Assembly (NCBI GenBank): GCA_905250025.1
Contig: CAJNOJ010000162.1
Location: forward strand, 1 to 64,000
Direction of reading: 5' to 3'
DNA: 64,000 nucleotides
DNA from: Adineta ricciae
Lineage: Eukaryota > Rotifera > Eurotatoria > Adinetida > Adinetidae
Shown one piece after another: positions 1 to 11,314 of this stretch. The stretch's first letter is position 1, and each line of letters opens with the position of its first letter. Both the position numbers and the translations under genes were made by a program. The notes beneath the pieces are model-generated. The model saw only the letters and a list, made by a program, of their open reading frames with translations. It did no database searches and was not told the DNA's origin.

Positions 1-624
1 AATTATACATCTGCAGTAAAGAGACAACATTGTTCATCTCTTTACAGAACAAATCCTTGTCATGGATTTAATCGATATCAAATGAAAATGATATTAATGT
101 ATCGAATTCTGCTTTATGGCCACTACACTACGTACCGTGATCGTGTCAAAATTGAAAACACTCTTTAAGACCATCGAGTTCACTCGAAGAAAAGATACGA
201 TTACTCCTGTCTGTACTATGCCTCTTTGTCTTCGGCAACCCATTGAGATTATTATAATTAATCAAAGAAAAATCTTGTTGTTGAAATCCCATGTAACCAT
301 TCGAAGTCGAAATTATGCTCTAAAAATCTCATTTAAAAGCATGTTACGTTTGACGACAAAACACCAACGACACAAAAATCGAAAGTTTTCAATGTTGGGT
401 GTATACAAAAATTTACGTTCTATTTCTAATAATGTTTTATTCTAATAAGAAATTTTGAAAAGGATGAAAAGCGAAAAGTGAACAAGCAAATATGATTATG
501 TCAATAATAGTTCAATGCAGTGCTGTATTGTTATTGTTGCATATCTTTATTCATCTCGTTGTATTTGCTACAAAAAAGAAAGAACTTATAGGGTATCAAC
601 GAAGACAGTGTTAACGTACCAGCT
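1..624. other. no gene recognised
   Basis: I see no supportable gene here. A 109-codon open frame on the + strand has biased, repeat-free composition and no domain that I recognise, and the reverse strand is full of stops. The right end should hold the 3' untranslated region of the leftward cysteine-rich peptide gene. Confidence 0.4.
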
Positions 625-966
625 TTAACTACATCGATATTTGTTATTAACACGAATACACGTATTACAACAGTCGGCAAGAGAAACAAATTGACCATTG
701 TGACGACGGCCACAAGATGTTCCAGCTTCAGCACATTTTTCAATCCCTTCATCATTTTTATCATCAAGAACGCCACCGACAACGCCAATAACATTGTTAT
801 TATCGTCAACAATATCAGTATCACGATTGATAAATAAGCGACGAAGGGATCGATCGATTTCTCGTTTTGAAATTGCAGCAGATTGTACACCTTCTTCTCC
901 GAAGAATACTAATACCGCTAATAATAACAGCATCACTGAAACCATTTTTTGACTAAGCTTGCACAT
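625..966 (-). CDS. small secreted six-cysteine (knottin-like) peptide precursor
   Basis: This encodes a 113-residue precursor. The N terminus is a signal peptide: a hydrophobic run MLLLLAVLVFF follows two candidate Met starts, at residues 1 and 8, and the second gives the more compact signal. A charged propeptide of about 45 residues follows, with basic pairs (KR, RR) that could be processing sites. The mature tail has six cysteines in the order C-x6-C-x13-CC-x2-C-x8-C, ending CS. That framework is the one used by inhibitor-cystine-knot peptides, which may be protease inhibitors, antimicrobials, signalling peptides or toxins. The sequence cannot say which. It is a single open frame with no visible intron. 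I see no close paralogue in the window. The gene call is fairly safe, but the fold and function are inference. Confidence 0.6.
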   Translation of the reverse strand: MCKLSQKMVSVMLLLLAVLVFFGEEGVQSAAISKREIDRSLRRLFINRDTDIVDDNNNVIGVVGGVLDDKNDEGIEKCAEAGTSCGRRHNGQFVSLADCCNTCIRVNNKYRCS

Positions 967-3515
967 TTATCGGTATAGTTGTCGAGCGATCAGAGATAAG
1001 ATATTTGTGTGAAATCTCTGCAATCGAACCGTTAATTTATATTCACCGTTCGGCGAGGGGTAAGAAGTAACCTTGGACGGGTTAAATTACAGAAAGTGAC
1101 AGTGGTATTTGTTTCACCTATGTCAAAGGCAAACCTTCATTTTTCTTTTTCCCCCGAAGACAAATTTGAATATTTTCGCAATTTCAGAGAATAATAGATT
1201 GTGCATTTGATCAGTCATCCTAGGGCTTTGTACTGTGAGAGCATAGTTGAATAGTAGGTTATTTTTGTTATTGTGCAACTGTCAACATTTGATAAAATCG
1301 ATTAATTAGCATGAAGACATTTGTCGTATTTTTTCATTCATACGGCGCTTCGTCGTGATATACTGATCGGAAACGACGGAAGAAGAACTACATACGAACC
1401 TTAAAATACGCCGACAACAAAAATCGACATTGACCACTACGTAGGATAACCTTGCACAAGTATATAATATAGAAAATTGATCATCGTCCATATTTTGTCG
1501 ATATAAATTAAGAAGAGAGAGAACGAATTTCGATTAATTTTCTTCGTTAGTCATTTTTGATATTCGATTATGTATTCAACAAATTCATTGGTCAAAACAA
1601 GTTTTAACAGACAAAAATTTTCGATCTGATTATGAAAGATTATAACTGTCAACAATAATCAAATTTTCGATAGAAAAAAATGAGCCATTCTAATCCAGAC
1701 TATCAGAATAAAATACAGAAATGCATATGCTCCATTTATGCTTATCAAGGATTAGCTGTTTAGATGTTCTTTGATTTGATGCAAAGCCATTATGCTATGA
1801 TTTTATCTCGCTAAAGTTTAAAATTAATCGTATTACTTATATGTCGTGTTTAACTTTCACGAGAAGAGTAATGTAAATGATAGCGTTATAGCAATTACTC
1901 AAAAAATATCATACAATAATCGTTTTGGGACATTTAATCCGGAATGTGTCAGCACCTGAATAGGTTATTTGACAACGTGTTTGATGTGCGTCTAAACGAT
2001 CAGTAATATGTTTATTTCAGGTCACACCGTTGATCAGTAATCGATGTACTGTAAAATCAACTTTTCAAATATAGATAAAAATGAACGATCGAGATGTCAA
2101 TCAAAGTGTATATAATCCGAATGACGTACGGATAGAGAGAGAAGGAAAAAAAATACTGTGATACAAATAGTATTACTCTATTCAAGGTAATAGAATGATA
2201 TTTCGAATATTCTACGTCCTGTTGAAGCATAACTTTTTTCGCTAGACAATTAGGTGGCCATGTGGTTATTATATATATATATATATATATAAACAAAAAC
2301 CAAGCACGATTAACCGCTTGACTGTTAAGTTTTTCTTAAAGTTATCTGATAAACTCTTTGCAAAATAATTTTGGTTAATTCGTAAATAATCAAGGATAAT
2401 GACAGAATCTACAGGCATATATATTTTTTTCCTTAACATATACCAGCTGACGTACTCCGCTGTAAAAGGGACGCAATTCACTTTTTCCATCTGCAATGAT
2501 GCTCTTATTATCACACTACGAATCTCTCTACTGATATTCATCCGTGGTACATAAACAAATCCTCACAAAGGAAATCATTCTCAACAATTGAAAAAGACAA
2601 AACGTGCAATGTTCGATAATAATTGAAAAAATTAAACAAAATATGTTTGGATAAAACTCGGTCTTTTTTTCGTCATTAGTTTATCTTTTGAAAACAAAAT
2701 TTGAAAATATCATTCTAGTGTGATGTGCATTCGTTTATTCATTTATTGTAGACTTTTGATATTTAGAAAAAAATACAAACAAAATTTTCTCGTTTCCCCA
2801 TATATTGAAAAGAAATTCTTTTCCGAAGATGTACATTTTGTTGACCGTAACTATAGAACTATTAAATGGAAAATTTTTAACCATATGCCTACTTTCATTG
2901 ATGGTCGAGAGAGTAAATCAAGATTGCCGAGTAAAACTTTTGTGAAACTTCACAAGAGTTAAGTATGATGAAACCCATAAGAAAATCGAAATTTACTGAG
3001 AATCTACATTAACTGTTTCAAAATGAACTATTTTTCTTTGAACTAAATGTATTCTTTTGTCTACGTGGCGATGAGTTCAATACACAAATGATAATATTAC
3101 TTTTTTTACTAAGAAATTAACAAAAGAGGTGCAAAATACATTTTGATTAGTTTTGTCACATTTAGAGCAAATTATTTTACCATAGTATAGGCGAAGTGTG
3201 TCTCAAAACTTTCACTCGACTGCAAAATCAATGATGGAAGTAGTTATAGATTTGAAATCTTGTGATTGGATAGACCAAGTTAATACTGATAGTTTGTACA
3301 ACTTTCAACTATTTGTCTCAACTTTGAAACATATTTTGCGTGTCTGGTTTGATTTTAATACATCAACAACGTTGGGCTTTCAGTTCTCAGTTAGTTTGAC
3401 TTTTTCTGTTTAGCAGATAGTTTGATAAAAGAGATAATGAAGCATATCGATCACTAATTAGGTAGATATGAATCTCATCTTATCAATTGACAATAGGTGA
3501 ACGATGAGCAAAAAA
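967..3515. other. intergenic, no gene recognised
   Basis: These 2.5 kb are AT-rich and contain only short open frames (up to 90 codons) without recognisable domains. The first 100 bases or so upstream of the peptide gene probably hold its promoter, with a TATA-like stretch near 1035-1045 on the minus strand. The only repeat noticed is the short AT run at 2271. Confidence 0.4.
2271..2291. repeat. AT dinucleotide microsatellite
   Basis: About ten perfect AT units are visible. It is a simple repeat inside otherwise featureless intergenic DNA. Confidence 0.9.
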
Positions 3516-4909
3516 TTATTTCACATCAACATTAAACTTTTGGATTCGATGACCATCAGAACTGGTTACATATAAATTATTTTCCTCGCTGAAAAACAAA
3601 CTTGTAGACCAACTCAATTGATTTGTTCCTTGTCTTTGTCCATTTCCATCAACAACCGCACACCATCGTACTATTCGATGATTCAGAAGATCTGCCGCAT
3701 AAACACTTCCTAATTGATCAACGACAATTCCCCAAGGATAAGACAGCTGCGACAAACTACTTCCTCTACCTCTGCCATCTGCAAGAACAATAAGTTCTCG
3801 TGCACCTTTCATCCATTTCATTACTCGATGATTATCATTGTCCACAAACACACCACCGGATCCATTCAGTTGATCAAGTAGATTTCCTTTTCCATTTCCA
3901 CCTGCCACGACTCCTCCACTTCAATCACCAATCTTCCATCGTCGAACTTCATGTTTCTCATAGTCGGAAACATACAGATATCCTTCGCTATCCATTGCCA
4001 TTCCATTCGATCTCACATCACAAATAATCACTTGTCCACCTTTGCCATTCTGACGAGGCCATCGCATTATTCTTCTATTACCACTGTCACTTATAATCAA
4101 TGAATCTGTCTTTCCTTCGACAAGACCGTCCGTTGAACATTTCATTTAGTCATTTCGATTTCCTGCATCATTGCCACCCGCAACTATCCGATCACTAGGC
4201 GCACCTTTCTTCCGTTCCATAATACGGTGATTACGAAAGTCAGCAACATAGATAACCTGATTATCGTCAATGCACATACCATGTGGGTTATTTAATTGAT
4301 TAAATCCATTGCTTTGACTATTACCTTCAGCCACGGTGATACCATTATGTAGCCACTTTGTATTTACATTGATACTTGGGATATTTAACATGTCTATAAA
4401 AAGTAAAATGATATTTTACGAAAACTTGAATCTGTAAGAGAATCACTTGGCGATGAAGAAAGATCTTATCCTCATCCTCATCGAATATTCCAATTTACTA
4501 AATATCTCAACATTGATCATTGTTATCAATGGTGTTGAACTTTGTTTTACTTTGATGTTTGATGGTTTTACTAACTCTTCATTAATTGGAGTCAATTGTT
4601 GGCTTCATTGCTGAAGATCTTCTTCCGCACATAGTCATTTTCTGTTCGATTCTCTCGCAATTATTCTGTTAATTCATTTTATTTCTTCTCTATTCCGGAT
4701 GTGAGCACGTTTGTATGTTTCTACACCTGTTGTCTTGCTTCTTCTGCTGTTTTTCTGATGAGTGCATGATCTCATGAGCTATTGGTATGCTCTGTGAGTG
4801 TTTGACGGAAAAGATCTCGTGTCATTTGAATTTCATCAAGTTGCTGACTGACTTGTTGCCGATGGTCAGTGAAATGATTGAGAGCAACCCTCATATCGAG
4901 TAGTGCTTT
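3516..4909 (-). pseudogene. broken coiled-coil/NHL-repeat gene
   Basis: Three stretches in one reading frame (4391-4146, 4145-3921, 3908-3516) together read as one NHL beta-propeller, with blade motifs such as VYAADLLNHRIVRW, IYVADFRNHRIM and LYVSDYEKHEVRRW. In-frame stops separate them: TAA at 4148-4146 sits where blades usually have Gln (CAA to TAA would explain it), and TGA at 3923-3921 lies between blades. Upstream, an intron-like acceptor (tttttatag) precedes 4394. Further upstream, pieces in different frames resemble the coiled-coil linker that in bdelloid proteins joins a B-box to NHL repeats: HRQQVSQQLDEIQMTRDLFRQTL near 4870-4800, and EELVKPSNIKV near 4580-4550. No B-box is visible. 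With at least two stops plus frame breaks upstream it is most likely a pseudogene. Stop readthrough is a remote alternative. Confidence 0.75.
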
Positions 4910-5660
4910 TGAACAAATGACGTTTCGTTTGTGTAAAGATGAGATGTAGAACAATAAGATACAAAATATAAACAAAAACGAGTGAAAATGCCGCTTGAAA
5001 ATTGAAATAGAGTTTGATAGTGATGATAGATCGAATAATTTCAAAATTCGCTTTGGCGAGGACTCTTCAGACAATGACCAAATAATATAAGAGAAAAAAA
5101 TAATCATTATGGTGTTTGTAAATCGCATTCACTGGTGATAAAAGGATGACGAATAATTTGACTTCAACAGTATGTTCAAGCTTTCGAAGTTTCTCAAGCA
5201 AACCTAATCGAATGTTAGATGTTCTTATCTAAATACAATCGAATCCTCTGAAAAGTAATAGAAAATATCGGTTGTAATGGTGATAGGCTGTATTTGATGA
5301 AATCATAGATCGAGAAAATAAGAATTATTTGAAAGTGGGTAGCACATTTCCATTCAAATCTTTTGGTTAGCAAAATGTAATACCTCCGAAGTGATCATGA
5401 CGAATGAATTTGTCTTTCCAATTCTCAATAGAAATCAAATAAACAAAGAAGTAATCCACACTTTGTGTTCATCAACGATTCAAAATCAATGATAATTAGA
5501 GTGGATACAGTTCATCAAACTTCATTTAGAGCGAATACAATCAAAATTCGGAGATTAACAACTCGAATCTTGTTCTAAGATATTACAGGTAACAAATTGA
5601 TTTTATTTTCACAAATACAGTTTTTATACGAACAACACTCAGTAGTCATTGTCATTTGAT
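4910..5660. other. intergenic between NHL relic and GPCR
   Basis: No intact gene is visible. An open frame on the minus strand (5128-4772) includes a hydrophobic segment and runs into the coiled-coil relic described for the NHL pseudogene. The first part of that frame may be a former upstream exon or chance. Confidence 0.35.
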
Positions 5661-6659
5661 TTACATTACTGTCTCCATACGGCCTTTTGTTCGCACCGAT
5701 TTGTCTCCACCTATGTTGTGATCTAGAGCTGATATTGGCATTATAGTAATGGTATTATGAGAGGTTTTTATCATGTCTTTTTTCAAAATAATCAATAGAA
5801 AGAAAGGATAGATTAAATGCAAGAAATAAGGCAATAAATACATATAATCGATTTGTGCCTGTAATAGAAACAGTGGATCCCAATAGACGTTGATAAATAT
5901 ACATAATTGCATTGGCATCCACACAGCTAAATACAAACTCGAGATAGCCCATAGTTGTAAAATCATCTTTTTATCTCGACACCATTTGAATGCTTGTTGT
6001 TTCATCGTACGTTTTTGAATGAAAACTCGGAGATAAAGTGCTGAACAAAATATCGGGATAGAAAGCAGCGGTGCATAAGTGTTGAAATATTGATCGACAG
6101 AAGCCCATATTCGATTCAGAAAATAACAAGGCCACAGGCATGTCAACACATTGTAATCATAGTAAGGTTGACATTGATGAATAAATATTGCTGAAACATA
6201 GAACATAAACGGATAGAAAAAACAAAATGCAAGTGGACAGTAGTGAAAAAGAAATTTTCGTCGCCGATTGTCAATGAATTTAGGATAGAAGATCAGCCAA
6301 TGACGTTCAATACTTGCAAATGCCATGAGAAAAAGATTGGCAATGTTCAATGAATACTGAATACATATCCACATTGAACAGAAGAATTGCGTCGAAGGGT
6401 AAACATACGATCGGAAGAGGAACGCTTGGGTGAAAGGTAATGGAATAGTAACGAAAAGAAATGAATTGATCAAAAGAAGAAGAATGACGTGATGATGATT
6501 TTGTTTGAGAAGGTGATGTTTACGAGCGAACTGACGAAATATCCACAGAAAGCTAATGACGGAGGGAACTTGCACAGTAAGTAATATTCCGAATTTGATA
6601 TAATTTGCTTGAGAAGTATTTACGAAGTCGAATGCCGAAGACATTGTAGTGTTACGCAC
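5661..6659 (-). CDS. orphan rhodopsin-like GPCR (7TM)
   Basis: This is a 332-residue, intronless protein with seven hydrophobic segments at about residues 22-42, 58-82, 95-120, 143-165, 190-212, 238-262 and 272-296. The DRY position at the end of helix 3 reads SIERHW, so the Glu-Arg core is kept. The usual NPxxY of helix 7 is replaced by LIYPFF. An Asn-rich N terminus (NTT, NTS) offers glycosylation sites, and a Ser/Thr/Lys tail follows helix 7. It is paralogous to the genes at 37083 and 56068, which share the helix 3 context (FLMAF/FLMGF..., IFYP) and the LQLWAISSLYL motif of helix 6. The ligand is unknown. It belongs to an expanded bdelloid-type orphan family, and calling it a peptide-receptor relative is inference. 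Confidence 0.75.
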   Translation of the reverse strand: MRNTTMSSAFDFVNTSQANYIKFGILLTVQVPSVISFLWIFRQFARKHHLLKQNHHHVILLLLINSFLFVTIPLPFTQAFLFRSYVYPSTQFFCSMWICIQYSLNIANLFLMAFASIERHWLIFYPKFIDNRRRKFLFHYCPLAFCFFYPFMFYVSAIFIHQCQPYYDYNVLTCLWPCYFLNRIWASVDQYFNTYAPLLSIPIFCSALYLRVFIQKRTMKQQAFKWCRDKKMILQLWAISSLYLAVWMPMQLCIFINVYWDPLFLLQAQIDYMYLLPYFLHLIYPFFLLIILKKDMIKTSHNTITIMPISALDHNIGGDKSVRTKGRMETVM

Positions 6660-7291
6660 TGTATGATAAATCTATAACTGGAATGTACACACTAAAAGAG
6701 AATCATACAGGGAAATATGAGAGAAGTATTCAAATTTTTAAGATGTTCAAAACAGATAAGAATGTTTAGGTCTAAAGCATGATCACTCCCAGAAGAATCT
6801 TTTTCTGACACAAGAAACAAGCTAATCATAAAACGAGAACTGCAATTTATAGAGCGTCACTTCTTCTGCCAAAAACATACTCAATTATAGAATGCCAGAT
6901 TCGTAGAACGGTATTAGCTGTTATTATTATTGCAGAAAGACAGAGATACAGTCACGATCTCTCGTGTAATTTCGTGGGTTGTTCAGTATACGGATTACAG
7001 TTATTTTTATTAGGCAATGAACAGGAAAAGAAGACAGTGCAGTTCATCTCGCCATAATAAATTGAAATTTTTCACGCTTGGTCACAAAATTGTATGTCTG
7101 AAACTTATCCGACTCGCTGTTATTTCAAAAATAATTCTTGGAACATTTGTACTCAAATAAGCTTTCTATATTTTTCTTGTAATTAAGATATTTCCTTCTG
7201 ACTGACTCAGAGGAGGCCGGTTTTCTGATAATTACGTATCATCCAGTGTGAAAAGAAAAAAGCGAAGATTCTGCATGTCATTTTAGCGAAA
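6660..7291. other. intergenic, GPCR promoter side
   Basis: No gene is recognised. The stretch separates the leftward GPCR from the ABC transporter relic and should hold the GPCR upstream region near 6660-6900. Confidence 0.4.
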
Positions 7292-7626
7292 CTAAAGACA
7301 TGTGTCCGTTTCTTCTTCTTCTTGAGTTTCATCTATATGTGATAATAATTGTTGTGGTATTCCATAGTTGGTGACGATTCCGTTGTTCATTATCACAATA
7401 CGATCATTGTCTATGATGGTGTTCAGTCGATGTGCAATTGTTAAGATCGTGTAGTTTCGAAACTTGTCACGAATGATTTGTTGAATGAACAGTTGGTTTG
7501 CCAATGAGCCGAGAGAGTGCTTGGAAGATGGATCATATTTGGCAGCACTTGTTCGTCCGATGATGCTAGCCTTGTGACGACCAATGAGTGGGCAGTTGAA
7601 TCTCGTTTTCGCCGCCTAAACCTGTT
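7292..7626 (-). pseudogene. ABCC-type ABC transporter remnant
   Basis: A 70-codon frame at the 3' end encodes the terminal part of a second nucleotide-binding domain. It reads from just after the Walker B aspartate region through the H-loop (TILTIAHRLNTI) and the D/RIVIMNNG strand to an acidic tail. Upstream, in another frame (about 7626-7570), LPTHW follows a Glu/Asn-rich stretch and resembles the linker that precedes NBD2 in ABCC (MRP) transporters. Walker A, the Q-loop and the ABC signature are missing between them, so an internal deletion has removed most of NBD2. Fragments as far as about 7860 (for example GVLTMVDSGTVTD) may belong to the same dead gene. It is clearly non-functional as a transporter. 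Confidence 0.7.
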
Positions 7627-9354
7627 TCAATGTGTTGTCGCAAGGCAACATAGAGAATAGCTGTGACAAACATGAATCAACAAGTTTGACACTGATGCGA
7701 GTGATGCAATAGGACTAGTATATGCATTGTCGGAGAAGAATGTTTATGATCGATTGTTTTCTTGATGAATAGTATCGGTGACTGTTCCTGAATCGACCAT
7801 GGTCAATACACCACCCTGAAATGCTGTCGTAGTTTGTGTACTAATCTTCCAGATCATCGGGAATTAATCCAATATTCTTATCGTCTTTATCGTCGACTAT
7901 GCACTGGCAATTTTCAAGAATTCATTAAAATAGTCTTGTTAACAAGTAGAGCTTGTTTAAAATACACTGGAGATTATTCATATGATTTTTTTTTCTGAAG
8001 ACAAGCTGTTATCGTAATAACTCAGAATGATAAGTTTTTCGCAAAATTCTTTTGCTTCTTAGCTCAAAGTCAAATAAGTTATTGCTGATACTCAGATTAA
8101 CTTTGGACAAATCTCCAATGCCTTTGAAATCCGAAAATATCGTTGCGGATGAAAATAATTGCACTGAGAAGAGGATCTATTAGTGTTATGCATATTGTCT
8201 CTTGATTTACTGCTATTCCATAATGTATGTTAAAGTTTCACCGATTGACTACACAATTTTCGAATATTCTACGTAACAAGGCCAACAATCGATTTAAAGA
8301 GGCCTTTAAAAAATAATCTGAGACGGTAGAAGATTTAACCAACATACTCGCAATATATTTCTGATACAATAAAACTTCGGCGAAAAAGTACAGTAGGAAC
8401 GAAAAGAGAAAACGACAATAGTCTTATCAACTTATCATGAAATGAATTTACAACGTGGAATTTTTTTCCAAGTTTCTGCTCTGCTCGGCTATTTATCGAT
8501 ACACGTTTTATTATTTCTGATATCACAGGTAAAGTAACTCTTTCTTTTAATATTTCAAAATGCGACCTTCAGACCCTGACAGTAAATTTTCCTCAGTGAC
8601 ATCATAAATTCATCATTCGCGTTAGCTCAGAATTCCTTCCGACAGCGAAAGGGTTACATCAGAAGACATTTAGTTCATCACTAGTAATATATCCTAAGGT
8701 GACCAAGTCCGTATCCTAAATAGATTCGTGCATTGTAATCCTTCGCTTGTGCAATCATGTTATTGCTCAAGATGGTCCACCTGCTTACAATTATTATAGT
8801 CATGCACTGGTCTGCGTAAGGTCCCTTCGAAGTGAATTTGAGTTTTTCAGAGTATTAGTTCACCTCCAAAACATAGCAATGACCGTGTTAGTTCGTCTAG
8901 GATCGTCACCAGTGCACAGTCGCACAAGTATGGTCGGAGCTCCGAATGTCCTCACCCACTGACCAAATCGATTCGTAACCCATAAGCTTAAACGCATGAA
9001 TAGAGATGAGTGATGAGATGGTTATTCGAATCAATTTGTTCGCCACCTTACAACATATTTTGTCGTTTGCGGTTGACACTCAGTTCAATGCCCTTGTGAC
9101 ATGAGGAACTATCTTACTCCATGATGTTGTACAATCGGAAATCAGATCTACCCGCGTTGTCAGTTATACGAATTTGAAAACATCTCCCCTTCGTAAGCTT
9201 AATGAATTCCAGAACTTCCGGATTCCAATTCTCACAGTTTCGAAGCGAAATCACATATCTCGCCATCTTTCAGAAGAGGGTCAGCTAATTCAAAAAGAAC
9301 GAGTAATATCTGCGTATGTACATATGACTCATATTGCATCATTTTTAGAAATAC
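7627..9354. other. decayed DNA upstream of the ADP-ribosyltransferase
   Basis: The first 250 bases may hold further scraps of the ABC transporter. The remainder has short open frames with no recognisable domain. A pyrimidine-rich stretch ending in tttttag at about 9348 lies just before the ADP-ribosyltransferase start and could be a splice acceptor, which would imply an unrecognised upstream exon or a trans-splice site. Confidence 0.35.
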
Positions 9355-10161
9355 ATGTCCAATCTTCGAGAGGATCGATTCTTTATTGAAATACCATTTG
9401 TTTCACAAAAGCAATTCTATCATAGTGAGTTTTTGAAGCACTATGATCAAACAGTACGACATCCAGCGAAGTACGATGTAATTAATTCCTTAAAATCTTT
9501 ACCTTTCAATTATGGTAACACTCATTTGGTACACAAAGCTATCGCAGACGAACCGGAGGAACACGATGTGATTCGTACGTATACCTCTGATCTTGAATAT
9601 GGTAATCAGTCCTTTTACGCGTTCGTAAATAAGCAACTGGCAAACGATGCAGGGCATATACTTGTTAAACTGATGCCGTTAATTCGCAGAGCTACTTTTC
9701 AAATAAACTACAAACCTCCACTTAACGAATGTGTTGTCTATCGTTGTATGCGGTTGACTAACAAGCAGAAGGAACATTTCAAGACTAATACGGTTTTTCG
9801 ATTTCCCGGATTCACATCAACATCCAAATCTAAGACTGCTGCCAAAAAATTCGGCTCAGTATTATTCGAAATTCACATTCCTGCCGGATGTAAACAAGTT
9901 AGAAACATTGCAGCAATTTCACATTTTAAAGATGAGGAAGAATACGTATTTTCCCCTTATTCATTGTTCAAAGTTACCGGAAGAACGTTAGAATGCATTA
10001 TACTGAAAGCAATTGATAATAAATCCAACATTGGAATGGATGATCCATCACCAGCGGATAAACCTTCCATATTACTAGCAGACGAACCAATGCTGACAGA
10101 TGCCGCAAAACCTACACCGAAGCCAAACAGAAATAAATCCAGCGCTTGTGTTATATTATGA
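9355..10161 (+). CDS. mono-ADP-ribosyltransferase (R-S-E type) with C-terminal CaaX box
   Basis: The 268-residue protein carries the three signatures of arginine-specific ADP-ribosyltransferases. These are Arg130 in VVYRCMR, the STS triad at 155-157 in FPGFTSTS, and the ExE-type glutamates at 194-196 in KDEEEYVFSP, followed by the hydrophobic FKV strand. Such enzymes transfer ADP-ribose from NAD+ to target proteins. There is no signal peptide, so it is probably intracellular. A Lys/Pro/Asp-rich linker (about 225-260) leads to the last four residues CVIL, a CaaX box. A terminal Leu normally directs geranylgeranylation, which would tether the enzyme to membranes. The stop codon lies directly after Leu. 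The start is the first Met of the frame, but an upstream exon is possible. Family assignment is strong; prenylation and membrane location are inference. Confidence 0.8.
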   Translation: MSNLREDRFFIEIPFVSQKQFYHSEFLKHYDQTVRHPAKYDVINSLKSLPFNYGNTHLVHKAIADEPEEHDVIRTYTSDLEYGNQSFYAFVNKQLANDAGHILVKLMPLIRRATFQINYKPPLNECVVYRCMRLTNKQKEHFKTNTVFRFPGFTSTSKSKTAAKKFGSVLFEIHIPAGCKQVRNIAAISHFKDEEEYVFSPYSLFKVTGRTLECIILKAIDNKSNIGMDDPSPADKPSILLADEPMLTDAAKPTPKPNRNKSSACVIL

Positions 10162-11314
10162 TACCATCATATACTTTATCCACATATACGAGAAATTTTC
10201 TTTTCTTAAAACGTTTTATTTCTCAGAATATTTTTTATTCATTTGTTATAGAGTCGTTTCATTACCTCAAAACAATACTGTATTTTATTATGTATTCCTA
10301 TGCTACAATGATCATTAAAATGAAGTGCCTGAATAAATTCTACATTCGCTACTCTGAATTGAGCAACGTTGATTTCGGAGCATTAGCCAACGTCACTAAA
10401 CCTTACGGATACATTACCTTTCATCGAATATGATCCGTACTGCTTTGTTCCATTGACCAACTTCTACACATTGCGGACATGTGCAGTACTTACAATATCG
10501 TCTAATTGTAATAAATTGAGTTCTGCCTTCACTAATCTCACGATATTTATCGAAGCAGTTTCCAGTATTAAAAAGGTATCCCATGCTAAAGAATGGTAGA
10601 TACTACGATTCGTACACAGATAATACACTTGATAACTAAAAGCAAGCGGAAACAGTATTTACCGAGTTACTCTCACCTCTTCTATTGATTCACCATAATT
10701 CTTGCATGCTTTAAATGATAAGCTAGTGGGAAAAGACAAGATTTCATATTTACCCCAATAGAACATCAATTGTAGAAATATAAAGTCTCTCTCTATATCA
10801 AACTATATACTATGACTATAACCATCATGTACATACCCAATACTTTTCTTTGGCAGTCAAAAGTATCTGGATTTAATATTATACATCATTTCAACTTCTT
10901 ATACGGCGATATATAGTACCGTGCATATGAAAGACACAGTTTTCATTGAAGATATTTCGTCGTAACGAATTCTATCTATGCATAGATATCGAATATCAAC
11001 ATTATTTTATAATGTTTACACGTCATACTTACATCATTTGATAACCGATACACTTATTTATATATCTGCCCCCTCTTCTGCTGTCATAGTATCCATATGT
11101 CGATCCTGGTTTTCGTCTGTCGCATTCATTTTACCACCATCAATAAATGCGAAGTTTTTCGAATAATACGAATATTCAAGTCGACGCAATACCGACGAAT
11201 ATCTGTGGCTAAATATATAGTTCAAGAAGAAACATGCGCGATACACTCTGCATCTCACAGAAAAATGTCCGAGCATATGGAAATAAACTACAAACAACAA
11301 ACAAGAAATTGAAC
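10162..11314. other. intergenic, no gene recognised
   Basis: There are only short, low-complexity open frames on both strands. The first 200 bases should be the ADP-ribosyltransferase 3' untranslated region and the last ones that of the leftward Cys-rich gene. Confidence 0.4.

Noticed and set aside
116-445. 109-codon open frame on the + strand
   Set aside because: No signal, domain or paralogue, and its composition looks like translated AT-rich noise. No evidence beyond being open.
531-890. 119-codon frame with hydrophobic segments
   Set aside because: It is the shadow of the small cysteine-rich peptide gene in another frame; the peptide has a signal, Cys pattern and proper start.
8747-8962. 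71-codon + strand frame before the ADP-ribosyltransferase
   Set aside because: No motif, and no splice link to the enzyme could be shown. Left as intergenic.
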